Assembly: GCF_040448675.1 (NCBI RefSeq)
Contig: NZ_CP159289.1
Coordinates: forward strand, 2,108,001 to 2,172,000
Reading direction: 5' to 3'
Origin: Dyadobacter sp. 676
Lineage (GTDB): Bacteria > Bacteroidota > Bacteroidia > Cytophagales > Spirosomataceae
Length of the DNA: 64,000 nucleotides
The notes under the pieces were generated by a model. The model ran no database searches and was not told where the DNA came from. It saw only the letters and a list, made by a program, of their open reading frames with translations. Shown in pieces: positions 45,550-55,497 of the stretch. How positions within the stretch are numbered: position 1 is the first letter of the stretch; each line of letters begins with the position of its first letter. Position numbers and translations under genes: made by a program.

Positions 45550-46233
45550 TTAAAAGAGTCGATAAGTGATGTTCGCATTGACTCCTTGACGAAAAATGGA
45601 GGTCTTTACCAGGCTTGAATTCCCAAAATACTCTCCAGCGTCGCGTTTCATCGCTCTATAAATATTGCGGTCATAGCCAACTCCCAACGTCCATCTGGTA
45701 AATTTTATGCCAATTCCAAGGGAGGCTGTTGGAACAAGTCGTTGAAATCCGTACCCGTGCCAACGCGTTGTGTTCATATCTGAACGCACTGTGGTCGTGG
45801 CCATAAGGTAGTCAGCTCCAAGTTTAGCATCGACGAAAGGTTTTATTTTCGATGATGGGGCAGCGTAGACGCGTAATCCTGCTAAAAGGCCAACCCAATT
45901 CAATACTTCTCCTGTCTCTGTTCCAGAATAACTTCCGCAAGCACAAACAGGTCGCTCGTCTAGTCTGCTATTTTGATATGAAAGTTGGCCAGTAAACGAA
46001 ACAACTGGGGATATTTCTCTCTCAGTCCAAACTCCTAATCGTAAAACACGATTTGACTTAGGTTTAGTTGGTCGTCCAGGAATAACCTCTTGATCGCTAT
46101 ATTTTACATTGTATCGATCTAATCCATAACCGGCAGAAATACCAAAATCCCATTTCTTGGCAGGATTTTGACCAAACCCCCACAGCGGCAATATCAGAAG
46201 AAAGGATACGAAATGAATTGTCAATCTTTTCAT
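45550..46233 (-). CDS. Outer-membrane beta-barrel protein (porin-like)
   Basis: 227 residues with a signal peptide (HFVSFLLILPLWGFGQ). The mature part is a run of amphipathic strands with aromatic girdle residues (KWDFGISAGYGLDRYNV, then LSYQNSRLDERP), ending ANITYRLF with a C-terminal Phe, typical of small Bacteroidota beta-barrels. Probable outer-membrane location; function unknown. It lies 23 bases after the subtilisin gene on the same strand, so probably cotranscribed. Confidence 0.78.
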   Translation of the reverse strand: MKRLTIHFVSFLLILPLWGFGQNPAKKWDFGISAGYGLDRYNVKYSDQEVIPGRPTKPKSNRVLRLGVWTEREISPVVSFTGQLSYQNSRLDERPVCACGSYSGTETGEVLNWVGLLAGLRVYAAPSSKIKPFVDAKLGADYLMATTTVRSDMNTTRWHGYGFQRLVPTASLGIGIKFTRWTLGVGYDRNIYRAMKRDAGEYFGNSSLVKTSIFRQGVNANITYRLF

Positions 46234-46256
46234 AGCGTTCGATATTTAGTTTGTGA

Positions 46257-48648
46257 TTATTCTAATAAGATGCGTAGAGTTTCAACCTCCATCTTTGATC
46301 CCTCAGCCGGAATTCCCCGCAGATAGTAAGTACCTCTGGGTAAATCTGAAACTTTAAGCTTTATTTGATTTCCATTTTCAAACTGCTTCAAGACGAAAAT
46401 CTCTGACAGATTGACTGTTTTTACGTTTTTTTGGCTTTTTTCGTCAATGAGTTGAATTTCATTATGAAGATAATTCAAACTTTCTGTGTTTTCAAATTGA
46501 ATGGTCAATTCATCCGACGCTGGATTAGGGAAGGCCGTGAAACCAGCGCAACTCACCGCTTGGAATCCATGAAATTTTGTAATTGATCCGCACACATTAG
46601 AGGTTGTTAAACGAAATACCCCCTTTTCGCCTATCGCTTTAAAAGTAATGGACATATTCCCAAAGCCGGTCGACGACCATAGTAAACTTGCGGGCGTTGA
46701 AGAAATTTTCGTCCAGCTAGCGGATGTAGTACCGAAAAGTGTCGTCACAACATTTGTTGATGTCGGGTTTCCATTCCAGCAAATGGTGTTGGGGTAAGTA
46801 TCCTCTGACTCGACTAGCCCATATTGATTTCCATTACTGGTATAATACGAAAAGCCCATTGACGGGCCGCCTACCCAAACTTTCTTTCTCAATATTGTCG
46901 GGTTACACGAAGCCCCCCGGGATCGTTATTGTGGCTCTGATTTCAACTGAACCAACATAGCTGGCAAGGCGAGTTGCGGTACCTGAGGAATTGATCGATA
47001 AAGCGCTGCTGTTACTTGTTGACCAGGAAAACGTAGAACCTGACGGGAGAGATGAAAAAGCCGATAGAGAGTATGAGGCACTTGTACAGATAAAGTCGGC
47101 ACCAGTAATCGGGCCGCCGGCAGCTCGTTCAACTGCTTTTTGGATATTAAGTCGCCCAAATCCCATTTCGTTATTATGGGTAAGATCGGTAAACTTCGTA
47201 CTGTTTCCAAGGCTGTAAGTATAGCCACCAACCTTGTCCGCAGTCTCCGCAATAATGCGTTTCACTTGTAAATTCGTCAAGTTAGAGTTTATCGATAAGA
47301 TAAGCGCTGCCGTGCCTGCAACTATTGGAGCAGCGTACGACGTCGTATTGATCGAAGGGAGGTTTGTATAGCCACCAGTAACCGCAGTAGAGACTTGTGC
47401 TCCAGGCGACACAATATCTAGACTCCTTGTGGAATTCGTACCATAGTTGGAATCTGGATTTCTGGTATCGCTTGCAGTTGATGAACCAACCATAGTGACT
47501 GCCTGAATGTCGGCAGGTTGTACGTGTAGCGCAGAGCCAGCATTGCCGCTTGCAGCTGCAATAAAACATCCTTTACCACCGCGACCAGCTGTTGTAGCAT
47601 TATTTAGTGCGTTGTTAATCGCTGTATAGTAAGCGGTTCCGTTTGCGATAGTCCATGACATAACTATCACATCCGCATTTCTGGCAACGGCCTCAAAGAA
47701 GGATGCGGCCATATCCTTGTCAGTTATTGTTCCATTCGAATTATAGGTAAAACCTCTGATGGGAATAATTTTAGAATTGCTAGCTATACCTGCAACACCG
47801 ATGCCGTTGTTGCCTGTCGCAGCAGCGATACCCGCAACGATGGTTCCATGGGTTTCCCCCGCCGCGGATACTCCACCGTTGGTGCCCCCACCAGTCACGT
47901 CTGCACCAGGTAATAGATTCCCTGACAGATCCGCATGAGTAAGAAGTACTCCATCATCAATTACGGCGATCTTGATAGCAAAACATCCTGAAGTAACATC
48001 CCATGCTGCCGCGGCCTTAACAATCGGAAGTCCCCAGTTCGCGGAATATAGCGGGTCATTGGGCACACCGGCTGGTTTTACAAAACGCAAACAGTTTGGC
48101 TGTGAAAAATCGAATACCCCTGTCTCGTATAGTTTAGTGGCTACTTCGTTTGGGTCATCCATCACTGACTGCCCCGAGAGGTAGTATATATCTTTTTGAT
48201 ATGCATCAACCTCTTTGATTTCGAGCCCATTTTTTTTAAAGACATCTAGTGCATTTTGCTCTGTGAAGCCTTTTTTTAATTTTACAATCAACAAATCTGT
48301 GAATCCCGCAGCCTCTTCGCCAGACTCATTTACTAAAAGAGGGTGAGCTAGAACGACATTCTCGTGAGAACGAAGTGATGGTAGGGCCGACATTAATTCA
48401 TCTTTGCTAGCAAAAGTTAAAAATGCATAGTCTTTCTGATAACCCTCTATAATTTCCTTGACTCCATGAGCTAACTCAGATGGTTGAGAAAAGTTGTTTT
48501 TTGTGGCATCTTTAAACTTTACCAGCACCTTGGTCGAGCTGTACCAAAGTGGAAACTGGTCTTTATCTCGATGTATTATTAAATCTTGGGTATATCCGGA
48601 AGATATAAAAAAGAACAGAGCAAGAGCTGCCAAGAGGGCTTTCTTCAT
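46257..48648 (-). pseudogene. S8 family serine peptidase with T9SS sorting domain, split by one frameshift
   Basis: First frame (48648 down to 46903): signal peptide (LLAALALFFFISSGYTQ), propeptide, then the subtilisin domain with Asp in IAVIDDGVLLTHADL, His in GETHGTIVAGIAA and Ser in TTSYAAPIVAGTAALIL. Second frame (to 46257): LRKKVWVGGPSMGFSYY, then a T9SS type A C-terminal domain (AFPNPASDELTIQFEN). The switch is a run of six C at 46913-46918 (G on the coding strand); five would restore IPGASCNPTILRKKVWVGG and one protein of about 795 residues, exported to the cell surface by type IX secretion. As it stands the sorting signal is lost, so the protease would stay in the periplasm. Confidence 0.8.
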
Positions 48649-48942
48649 AGTAAATATAGTTTAAGTTGAAGAGTGATTTTTTTTAAATTCCACAATTGCA
48701 TTTATTTTCCAATGTCATGGAAGCTGTTATTGAACAGTTTCACCTTTTTGAAGACTAAGTATATGATTTCCACGCTAGCTGATGTCCATAGGACGCATAT
48801 GTAAGTAAGCCAAGACCTTCATTTATAGTATCAATTCGTCGTATGCACGCCTACGTCATTCTCAGGACGATGCACATACTGGTTTACACATCTACGCATT
48901 GTTATCCCAACCCTCCCAAAACGACTCTTCAAGGTCGCAACG
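48649..48942. other. Intergenic region upstream of the subtilisin gene
   Basis: No gene supported. It should contain the minus-strand promoter of the subtilisin gene; I could not find a clear TTG/TAnnTTTG pair. Confidence 0.4.
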
Positions 48943-48978
48943 AGCATGGCTTTCGCAGTCTTTCACGAAAGCCATGCT
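48943..48978 (-). terminator. Hairpin after the acetylesterase gene
   Basis: Perfect 13-bp stem AGCATGGCTTTCG (48943-48955) and CGAAAGCCATGCT (48966-48978) with a 10-base loop, 8 bases after the stop of the acetylesterase gene. No T tract follows on the minus strand, so it may act as an mRNA 3'-end stabiliser rather than a Rho-independent terminator. Confidence 0.4.
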
Positions 48979-48985
48979 TCAACCG

Positions 48986-50836
48986 TTATTGTTTATTTGG
49001 CGCGATTAACAACTTCTTAGTGTATGCAGTTTGCCCAATTGTCAAGCGACAAAACAGAATCGTGGTTGGCGAATGCGCTACTTTGATCGTGGGATAAACG
49101 TAATGGCCCTTGGCATGAGACGCGTTGGCAATCGTTTTGAGAATTCTACCTTGATTATCCACAATATCTATCTTTACAAGGCTTGCTTCCGGAACATCAA
49201 ATTCTATCGTAAAATCCTTTTCGATAGGATTAGGGAACATTTTGAAGCCGATACCCATTTCTGTATCCTCAAGTGTATTTTCGTCAACAACACCTTCTCG
49301 GCAGGAAGTACAATAGCTTGATCCGATGGCAATGCGTGCGGAAGCAGTCCAGTTGTTGCCCACTCTTTTAAAGCAACGGAGAACTGTGTGACTTGCAGGA
49401 GTTAGCGTGATCGAATTTGTCGTGCCGGTCGATGTCGCCGAGTTAATATTCGTCCCCCATCTGTACTCGCTTCCCCCGGGAGATGCTGTGATAGTCCTGC
49501 TACTTCCGCTTTTAGTTACGGTGACACTTGGAACCGCCCCAGCGGCAATCCTGTTGAACGCAGTGGTGGTAGTTTTATCAATTTGCTCCCGCCATTCGTT
49601 GGCTAATACCTGGAGACCTTGGGCGGTATTGTCCCTGAAATGTACATTGTCACTACCTCTGAAACTTGACGTAGGAAGCGGGAAGGTTTGAGGAGGTTGA
49701 ATGACTGCACTTTGTTGTACATCAGTGTTTCCTCCCAGAAAATTGCTGGTAGCAACATTATTCTGAGCGGTAAGAATATTTGCTGTAGTCGCCCCGGCAG
49801 TGTATGATACCTGTGAGATCATCCAGGAAAGACTTCCATTGAACGCAAGCCGAGATTTGCTTATTACGTCAGTCAAATAACTTTGATATGTGGCCACATC
49901 CTTGATCCCGCCAGGCGTTGGTCTGTCCGTGTCCGCCTCTCCCTGATGCCATAAAACAGCCCTAACCCCAAACATGGATGCATAATAGTTAAGTGCGTTC
50001 TTCAACGTCTGAAATGGCTGCCCTATAAAATAACTCGGATTTGGGCTGATACCGGTAAAATTAGCGCAGTATTGGGCTGGCGGACTGGTATAAAGGTCAT
50101 TCGTCGCCAGACCATTCGCAGACTCATACCAATTTCTGATTCCGCTACCGCTGTAAGCAGCATTGAAAAAAGCAACGGGCATCCCCCCGTTTGCATCAGA
50201 ATGACGCTTGCCAAACGCCGCCCAACACCAGCTATTATCGCCAGTGGGTGATATTCTATTGCCCTCCTGTAATTTCGAAAACGAAAAATACATGTTCGGA
50301 GGATAATTCATCAAGCATTGGTTATCTTCATTTACCGAAACAATCCATTCCGGAAACGAGGAGGTCACTGGCACGTCCCAAGTAGTTGCTCCTACCCCTT
50401 TTGCATTTGATTGCCCGGCAATCACAAATACATCTCCAACCCCAAAGCGACTGCTCCAAAATGAGGTTGGGTCCGGCGCCCCAGGCATTTGTCCCTCTAT
50501 ATCAATGTTATACCAGCCCTTACTAAGCACGACTTGCCGGTAAAAAAGTCCAGTAGCATCCAGCGCGACCACATCAGAACCTACAACGGCCCCAACAGCG
50601 CCGGTCGCAGATACAGATCGTATTGTATACGTCAAAGTACTCGGTAAGCTACCCCCAGTTAGCACCCACAATTGCCCGGCGATGGTAATAGTAGCCTGAT
50701 TGCTCGCATTACGTTGCGTCACGGAGTTCCAAACAGGCCAGGTGAGATCTAGCTGTGCGCCGCCTTGCGCCGCAGCATTATTCCGGCTAAAAATAGTTAA
50801 GCAGCAAACCAATATGATGGTAACAAAGATTTTCAT
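48986..50836 (-). CDS. Sialate O-acetylesterase-like SGNH protein with T9SS sorting domain
   Basis: 616 residues. Signal peptide (IILVCCLTIFSRNNAAAQ), an N-terminal beta-sandwich, then a SASA/DUF303 esterase domain: VFVIAGQSNAKGVG carries the nucleophile Ser (about residue 138), and AVLWHQGEADTD the conserved HQGE block. A cysteine-containing segment (SSYCTSCREG) leads to a T9SS type A domain (FKMFPNPIEKDFTIEFD). Predicted to be exported to the surface and to remove acetyl groups from sugars. Starts 4 bases after the upstream SGNH-like gene, so one operon. Confidence 0.82.
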   Translation of the reverse strand: MKIFVTIILVCCLTIFSRNNAAAQGGAQLDLTWPVWNSVTQRNASNQATITIAGQLWVLTGGSLPSTLTYTIRSVSATGAVGAVVGSDVVALDATGLFYRQVVLSKGWYNIDIEGQMPGAPDPTSFWSSRFGVGDVFVIAGQSNAKGVGATTWDVPVTSSFPEWIVSVNEDNQCLMNYPPNMYFSFSKLQEGNRISPTGDNSWCWAAFGKRHSDANGGMPVAFFNAAYSGSGIRNWYESANGLATNDLYTSPPAQYCANFTGISPNPSYFIGQPFQTLKNALNYYASMFGVRAVLWHQGEADTDRPTPGGIKDVATYQSYLTDVISKSRLAFNGSLSWMISQVSYTAGATTANILTAQNNVATSNFLGGNTDVQQSAVIQPPQTFPLPTSSFRGSDNVHFRDNTAQGLQVLANEWREQIDKTTTTAFNRIAAGAVPSVTVTKSGSSRTITASPGGSEYRWGTNINSATSTGTTNSITLTPASHTVLRCFKRVGNNWTASARIAIGSSYCTSCREGVVDENTLEDTEMGIGFKMFPNPIEKDFTIEFDVPEASLVKIDIVDNQGRILKTIANASHAKGHYVYPTIKVAHSPTTILFCRLTIGQTAYTKKLLIAPNKQ

Positions 50837-50840
50837 GGTT

Positions 50841-52353
50841 CTATCGGTTTAATGTTAGGTGGATCGTTTTGGCATATTCATCAACGTCAATGGCCGGAAC
50901 GTGGGCACTATATTTTTCAGCAATCGCCCTCAATACCTCATTTGCTATGACTGCATGACCTAACGTTGAAGGGTAGATGCCGTCCCACGAAAAGAAGTTC
51001 CCATCTCTGCCACCATCTATAATAAGACCTGCTGTCGTCTTGTATTGCCCCAAATGAACCTTATGATATATGTCTTCCAAATCCACGAGAGCAAGGTCAT
51101 ATTCGAGAGCCCATTTTTTTATCTTAGAATTGTAAATATTGACTGCCGTTGTATATTGAATTAGTTCTGTCCGACTCAAAGCATCAATATCATCAAATGT
51201 CCCTGCGAATACTCCACCCTTCTCAAACTTGCGGTAAGCTGCATCCACGGCAGGACTGGGTAGTAACCAAAAAGGCTCTGCCGGATCAATCTTTTGGATT
51301 CCTCCTGACGGCAATGCAATTGAGAGATCAATTGCACTGGCATTATGCCTGATATAGTCAGGAGTGTACCAATTATAGGCCGCCAAATCCTGAAAATGGG
51401 GAATGGTGAAGATAACGCCCTTTGCTCCTCCTTTGGTCAACAGTTTAATACCTCTTAATCCAACGTCTGTACCCGTTTCTAGATCGCCGATAAGGTCCGA
51501 TAACCCTATTTGTGCACGGCTTTTCAACACATGAAGGAAGCGTTCATGCATACCTTCCAACAGGAAAAAATTAAATTCGGACTTCTCCGTAATCAAATCA
51601 GCAAGTGTAGACTCGGCGTAACGATCTTGGGGTGTAAAACGCCACAAATACGGCATATAACTTGCCCATGATTTACCACTATTTAGACTTACCACTTTAT
51701 CGATCATCCAGGGCGCCCAAGTGTTATTCAATATTCCATCTAAACTAAGTCCGGGAGCTGAGAAATTATGAACTCTGCCATTATACGCACTTAGCATTGG
51801 CGGGTATCCTGCATGTTCATTTCTCACCGGCGCGAGGTTATTAGTCACACGTCGGAACTTAGGAAACGGGCTTACATCGTCAGGATCTGGTATTAAAAAG
51901 CCTGTCCCGTTAGCTTCTGTTTCACTGAAGGCCGGTGTAACGAAGTCCGCCATCCCCAACTGCTTGGCAACCAAATTAGGATAGGCGCTTAATTGACCCT
52001 GGCGGCTTAGTCCTCCATTCTGCACCCCAGCGGTTAGCCCGCCTCCTACCGCAATTAAGTGGATTTTCGCTCCGGAAGGCACCATTCTTCCGTATTCAGG
52101 TGTTGTCACAGGCATCGAGAGCCATGCTTTAAAATCCAATTCAGACTGGTAATTGACTAGACCCACAACTGACGCCTGGTTGTCCATTAAATGCAGGCGA
52201 GTGACATCTAACTTCTCCGCCTTCCGCGAAGTAGGCCTGGCTATTATAAGAGAATCCGAGTGTCCATCATCAAATATCCCGGCACTGGCGGGAATCGTAG
52301 AGCATCCGATCCACACTACAAGGGACCAGAATACTTTGTAGCCTAATTTTCAT
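50841..52353 (-). CDS. SGNH/GDSL-fold lipoprotein without the usual catalytic residues
   Basis: Resembles Bacteroidota SGNH proteins that read GDSLTAG or GNSLTAG in block I, but has AVGGGLTAGVQNGGL (Gly in place of the nucleophile Ser), and block V is WDGIYPSTLGHA (Tyr in place of the catalytic His). Other conserved parts are present (QLSAYPNLVAKQLGM, NNTWAPWMIDKV, YMPYLWRFTP). The open frame (50841-52316, GTG start, 491 residues) lacks a full signal peptide. ATG at 52351-52353 followed by AAA would read MKLGYKVFWSLVVWIGCS, a good lipoprotein signal, if the A4 run (52347-52350) had three A residues. Probably a surface lipoprotein with a binding rather than hydrolytic role (inference). Confidence 0.65.
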
Positions 52354-52795
52354 AATACGAAAGTTAAGTGAGTAGTGATTTAACCAGCATTCGCAAAGCA
52401 TACAGTTCCCTTCCAATCTCAAATGATTGTACAGGTCAGAAACATCAATTAAGAAGACGATGGGTGCTTTTACAGAATATAAAAAATGCGCAAGAAGAGA
52501 ATATTGATCAAGAAGGTGTAAATGGAATTTTTTGGCAACTCCCGGATCAAACATCCAATGCCTATAAATTTAGTTTCTATTTTTATAATTCAAAAAAAAA
52601 TTCTACTTTTTTTGAATTATAACCTCTGGGTTATTGTAAATATGGGTTATTGTAAACAGCGAACAGGCGTCTTAGAAATAAATATTTTAAAATACCGTGT
52701 TCAGTTGAACAACTAAATCGATGTGATTTATACGCAAAAATTGGTAAATTTGATTTGTTACAGTTCGGTCGAAGTCTTCATAACAGCGTTTTACT
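52354..52795. promoter_or_regulatory. Divergent intergenic region with hairpin, direct repeats and a -7 box
   Basis: Lies between the two divergent SGNH-like genes. From left to right: an AT-rich stretch; a 15-bp perfect inverted repeat TATAATTCAAAAAAA (52584-52598) / TTTTTTTGAATTATA (52607-52621); a 14-base direct repeat TGGGTTATTGTAAA at 52627 and 52643; and TAAATTTG at 52745-52752 (TAnnTTTG), 44 bases before ATG 52796. The -33 TTG is not clear. The repeats may bind a regulator of either gene. Confidence 0.5.
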
Positions 52796-54136
52796 ATGAG
52801 TCGATATAGTTTGCACCTTATGCTAGTTGTTATTGCATCAGTTTTACTCACTACCTGCTCGAACGAAAAAGTAAAGGTAGAACCACCAAAAGATGACGAG
52901 ACTGATACGATATTTCCACAGCCAGTTCAAAAAGCCTTTACAGATATTACTGCGGTTCACGCACTCCCAAATTTCAACAATCTTCTAGGTGGCTCTGCTA
53001 ATTATATAGTCGATTTACACATCGAAGACTGGCTCTCCGGGTCTGTGTCCGTTCCTGATTATGGACGAATGTTACCCAAGGCGGCTGCGTTACAAATGAT
53101 AGCCATAGGAGGGGGAATGACAGCTGGTGCTCAAAATGGTGGCCTGTATCGCCAAGGCCAATTGGGAGCTTACCCCAATCTGGTTGCCAAGCAGCTGGGT
53201 ATGGTGGATTTCATTACACCGGCCTTTGGCAAATCCGAAGCCAATGGGACAGGTTTTTTCCTGCTCACCGACAACGCCTTTCCCAGCTTTAACAAAGTCA
53301 CCAACAATTTGACGACTATCATTCCTGGAAGCTGAGGGCTATCCACCTGTCTTTGGACCTTTCGAAGGCAAAGTCAATAACTTTTCCGCGCCTTGGTTAA
53401 GTGCGGATAACATGACAGACGCCACGTGGGCCCCCTGGATGGTAGGGCGCACTTCAAATACGATGGGTGTTTCGTGGGCATTCGCACTTCCGTATTTGTG
53501 GCGGTTTACTCCGCGAAGCAAATATGCTGACTCCGGACTTCTTAGTCTCATCAAGAACGAGCAGCAGTTTAATTTTTTTTACTCGAACATGCTAGTGAAA
53601 CTTTCTACAACAGCATAAGATTGAAAAGTAAAAGGAACTTGACCATGCTTGACTTGGTTGGAGATATTGTTTCAAAGGTACCACGTGGATTGGCACTAAT
53701 TGCTAGCTTGTCCGAGGGTGGAAAGAAGGGTGTTGTTTTTACAATGCCGCAGTTTGAACATCTCGGTTTTGCTAATTGGGGTCTAGCTATTCTTAACGAC
53801 TCAGAATTGATCCAATATCGTGATGCGGTGAATATCTCCAATAAAGAGGTTCGGAGATGGGCACAGGAATATGACTTGGCGGTTGTAGATTTAGAAGCGC
53901 TTTATAAGGCGATTCATCGTAAAGAATATGTTTTACAAAATGGCTTGCTAATTGATAGCAGCATGAGAGGAAATTTTTTCTCTTCTGACGGTTTGTATCC
54001 AACCACACTTGGACAGGTCATCATTGCTAATGAGGTATTGAAATCGATAAATGAAAAATATGGAGCTGATGTTCCCCTTATCGATATTCCTTTATATGCT
54101 TCGAAAATTGGCCTAAACCTTAAAACAGGTCAATAG
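52796..54136 (+). pseudogene. Second SGNH/GDSL-fold lipoprotein, degraded
   Basis: Paralogue of the 50841-52353 gene. It begins with a lipoprotein signal (LMLVVIASVLLTTCSNE) and has AIGGGMTAGAQNGGLYRQGQ. The frame breaks after NNLTTII (stop 53335); a second frame gives EAEGYPPVFGPFEGKVNNFS, then WAPWMVG and YLWRFTP; a third resumes at LLEHASETFYNSIRLK through LVGDIVSKVP to the end SDGLYPTTLG. The second break is in T8 (53573-53580; nine T would restore FNFFLLEH). About 60 residues present in the paralogue before ELIQY are missing. Like the paralogue it lacks the block I Ser and block V His. A decaying duplicate. Confidence 0.72.
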
Positions 54137-54420
54137 AGAATAGAAAGCCATGTAAGGATGCTCTTGGGCGCGTGAAGCCATAGACCGAATGCAAATTAAG
54201 AACACGATGTCAATTTTATTAAACACAAGCGCTTTTCTGACGACTATAAGTTAGTTCTTGGTGGACATCAGAATTTCACTAAAACGACTATATCAAGCTC
54301 TAATTCAAAAGAACAAACGCAAACCACTCATAATTAACTAGTTAGTTGGTATATCAATCTTAGATCCTCAAGAAAATGGTTCGACATTTGTCCCGTTGTG
54401 GGTACTGATTTTAACTATTA
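54137..54420. other. Intergenic region at the boundary of the phage-like element
   Basis: AT-rich, no gene or convincing promoter seen. It ends at the terminator at 54421. Confidence 0.4.
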
Positions 54421-54456
54421 AAGAGCTGTAAATGAATAGTTTACAGCTCTTTTTTG
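54421..54456 (+). terminator. Strong intrinsic terminator
   Basis: Perfect 12-bp stem AAGAGCTGTAAA (54421-54432) / TTTACAGCTCTT (54440-54451) with loop TGAATAG, followed by a T tract. The A/T-rich flanks may let it work in both directions. It separates the SGNH pseudogene from the phage-like element. Confidence 0.75.
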
Positions 54457-54524
54457 CTTCAAACAGTTACGTATCAGTAACAAAAATTGCACAACTTTCG
54501 AGATTAGTACCTGAGCCCCGATAC

Positions 54525-54561
54525 GGTTTACCTTTTGGTTTACCTTATGTTCTGGTAAACC
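54525..54561. repeat. GGTTTACC repeat cluster
   Basis: GGTTTACC at 54525-54532 and 54537-54544 (12-base spacing, same as the GGTAACC pairs near 43.2 kb), then the inverted form GGTAAACC at 54554-54561. The layout suggests a recombinase or excisionase arm-type binding site at the edge of the element. Confidence 0.45.
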
Positions 54562-54611
54562 TTTTTCCTTTCCGTACTTCGCCACCTTTGTTTCCAAGTC
54601 GGTCACGACTG

Positions 54612-54627
54612 GGATTTGCGCAAATCC
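54612..54627. promoter_or_regulatory. 16-bp perfect palindrome, candidate operator
   Basis: GGATTTGCGCAAATCC is perfectly self-complementary and ends 26 bases before the start of the HTH gene. Its placement suits autoregulation by a dimeric regulator (inference). Confidence 0.45.
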
Positions 54628-54653
54628 ATTTTGTCACTTTAAACAAGTTGAAG

Positions 54654-54935
54654 ATGGGAAATCACATTGGACATCCGGCGGAGAATCTTCTATCTCTTCC
54701 ATACTGGGCAAAAAAGGTTTTGACCTTTGACGAGGCAGCCGAATACACGGGTCTTTCAAAATCATACCTATATAAACTTACGGCAAAGGGCGAAGTCCCT
54801 CACTTTAAGCCTCGGGCGAAGATGATCTACTTCAATCGCGAAGAATTGGAAACCTGGCTACTACAAGGCAAGGTTAAAAGCGCCGAAGAAATTGAGGCTA
54901 TCGCAGCCAGCAAAATACTTGCAAGAAAAAAATAA
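54654..54935 (+). CDS. Excisionase/AlpA-like HTH DNA-binding protein
   Basis: 93 residues from ATG 54654; the frame is open upstream to 54432 but that part reads through the repeats and terminator. MerR-like winged HTH: LTFDEAAEYTGLSKSYLYKL, then GEVPHFKPRAKMIYFNREEL, the HTH_17 pattern used by excisionases and by AlpA activators of satellites. First gene of the replication/packaging module, and a likely switch for excision or transcription. Confidence 0.8.
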   Translation: MGNHIGHPAENLLSLPYWAKKVLTFDEAAEYTGLSKSYLYKLTAKGEVPHFKPRAKMIYFNREELETWLLQGKVKSAEEIEAIAASKILARKK

Positions 54936-54951
54936 CCCCCGATAACAAATT

Positions 54952-55497
54952 ATGTCTGAGCCACATAACGTATCGGAGGCAAAGCACAAAGATACATCAC
55001 GCACTATTTACTCACAAACGAATTGGCTGGCAGATTTCAACCGCCGATGGATGGCCGAGCAAGCCGCCAAGTACCCAAACGTTCCATCCTACGCGCTTTC
55101 TGGAAAGAAGCACAAGGACAATACCGCCAATGCCTTGCAAAAGGCGATCATAGCTTGCCTTCAATTTGAGGGCCACCAAGCCGAACGTATATCCATTGAG
55201 GGCCGCGTTATCGACACACGCCAACGTGTTACTGATGGCATCGGACGCACCCGGACCATCGGTAGTGTTACACGGATCAAATCGAGCGCACAGAAGGGAA
55301 GCGCAGATGTGTCTGCTACGGTTTTCGGTCGCTCTGTAAAAATTGAGGTAAAGATCGGCGCCGATCGACAGAGCCAGGCGCAGAAGGATTACCAGCGAAG
55401 CATCGAATCGGCCGGCGGGGTTTACCTGATTGCCGACAGTTTCCAAACATTCTACGAGTGGTATCTGCAATTCCGGAAGGAGGTGGGCAATGAATAA
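54952..55497 (+). CDS. PD-(D/E)XK (VRR-NUC-like) nuclease
   Basis: 181 residues. The C-terminal half has the nuclease core: GSADVSATVFG (Asp, about 117-127), KIEVKIG (E-x-K, about 130-136), then QAQKDYQRSIESAGGVYLIA, where the Gln and Tyr follow the VRR-NUC pattern. Such enzymes in phages process recombination or replication intermediates. Overlaps the next gene start by 8 bases, so translationally coupled. Confidence 0.65.
   Translation: MSEPHNVSEAKHKDTSRTIYSQTNWLADFNRRWMAEQAAKYPNVPSYALSGKKHKDNTANALQKAIIACLQFEGHQAERISIEGRVIDTRQRVTDGIGRTRTIGSVTRIKSSAQKGSADVSATVFGRSVKIEVKIGADRQSQAQKDYQRSIESAGGVYLIADSFQTFYEWYLQFRKEVGNE

Noticed and set aside
54432..54653. Upstream extension of the HTH gene
   Set aside because: It runs through a strong terminator hairpin, the GGTTTACC repeats and the palindrome; the HTH family starts near ATG 54654.
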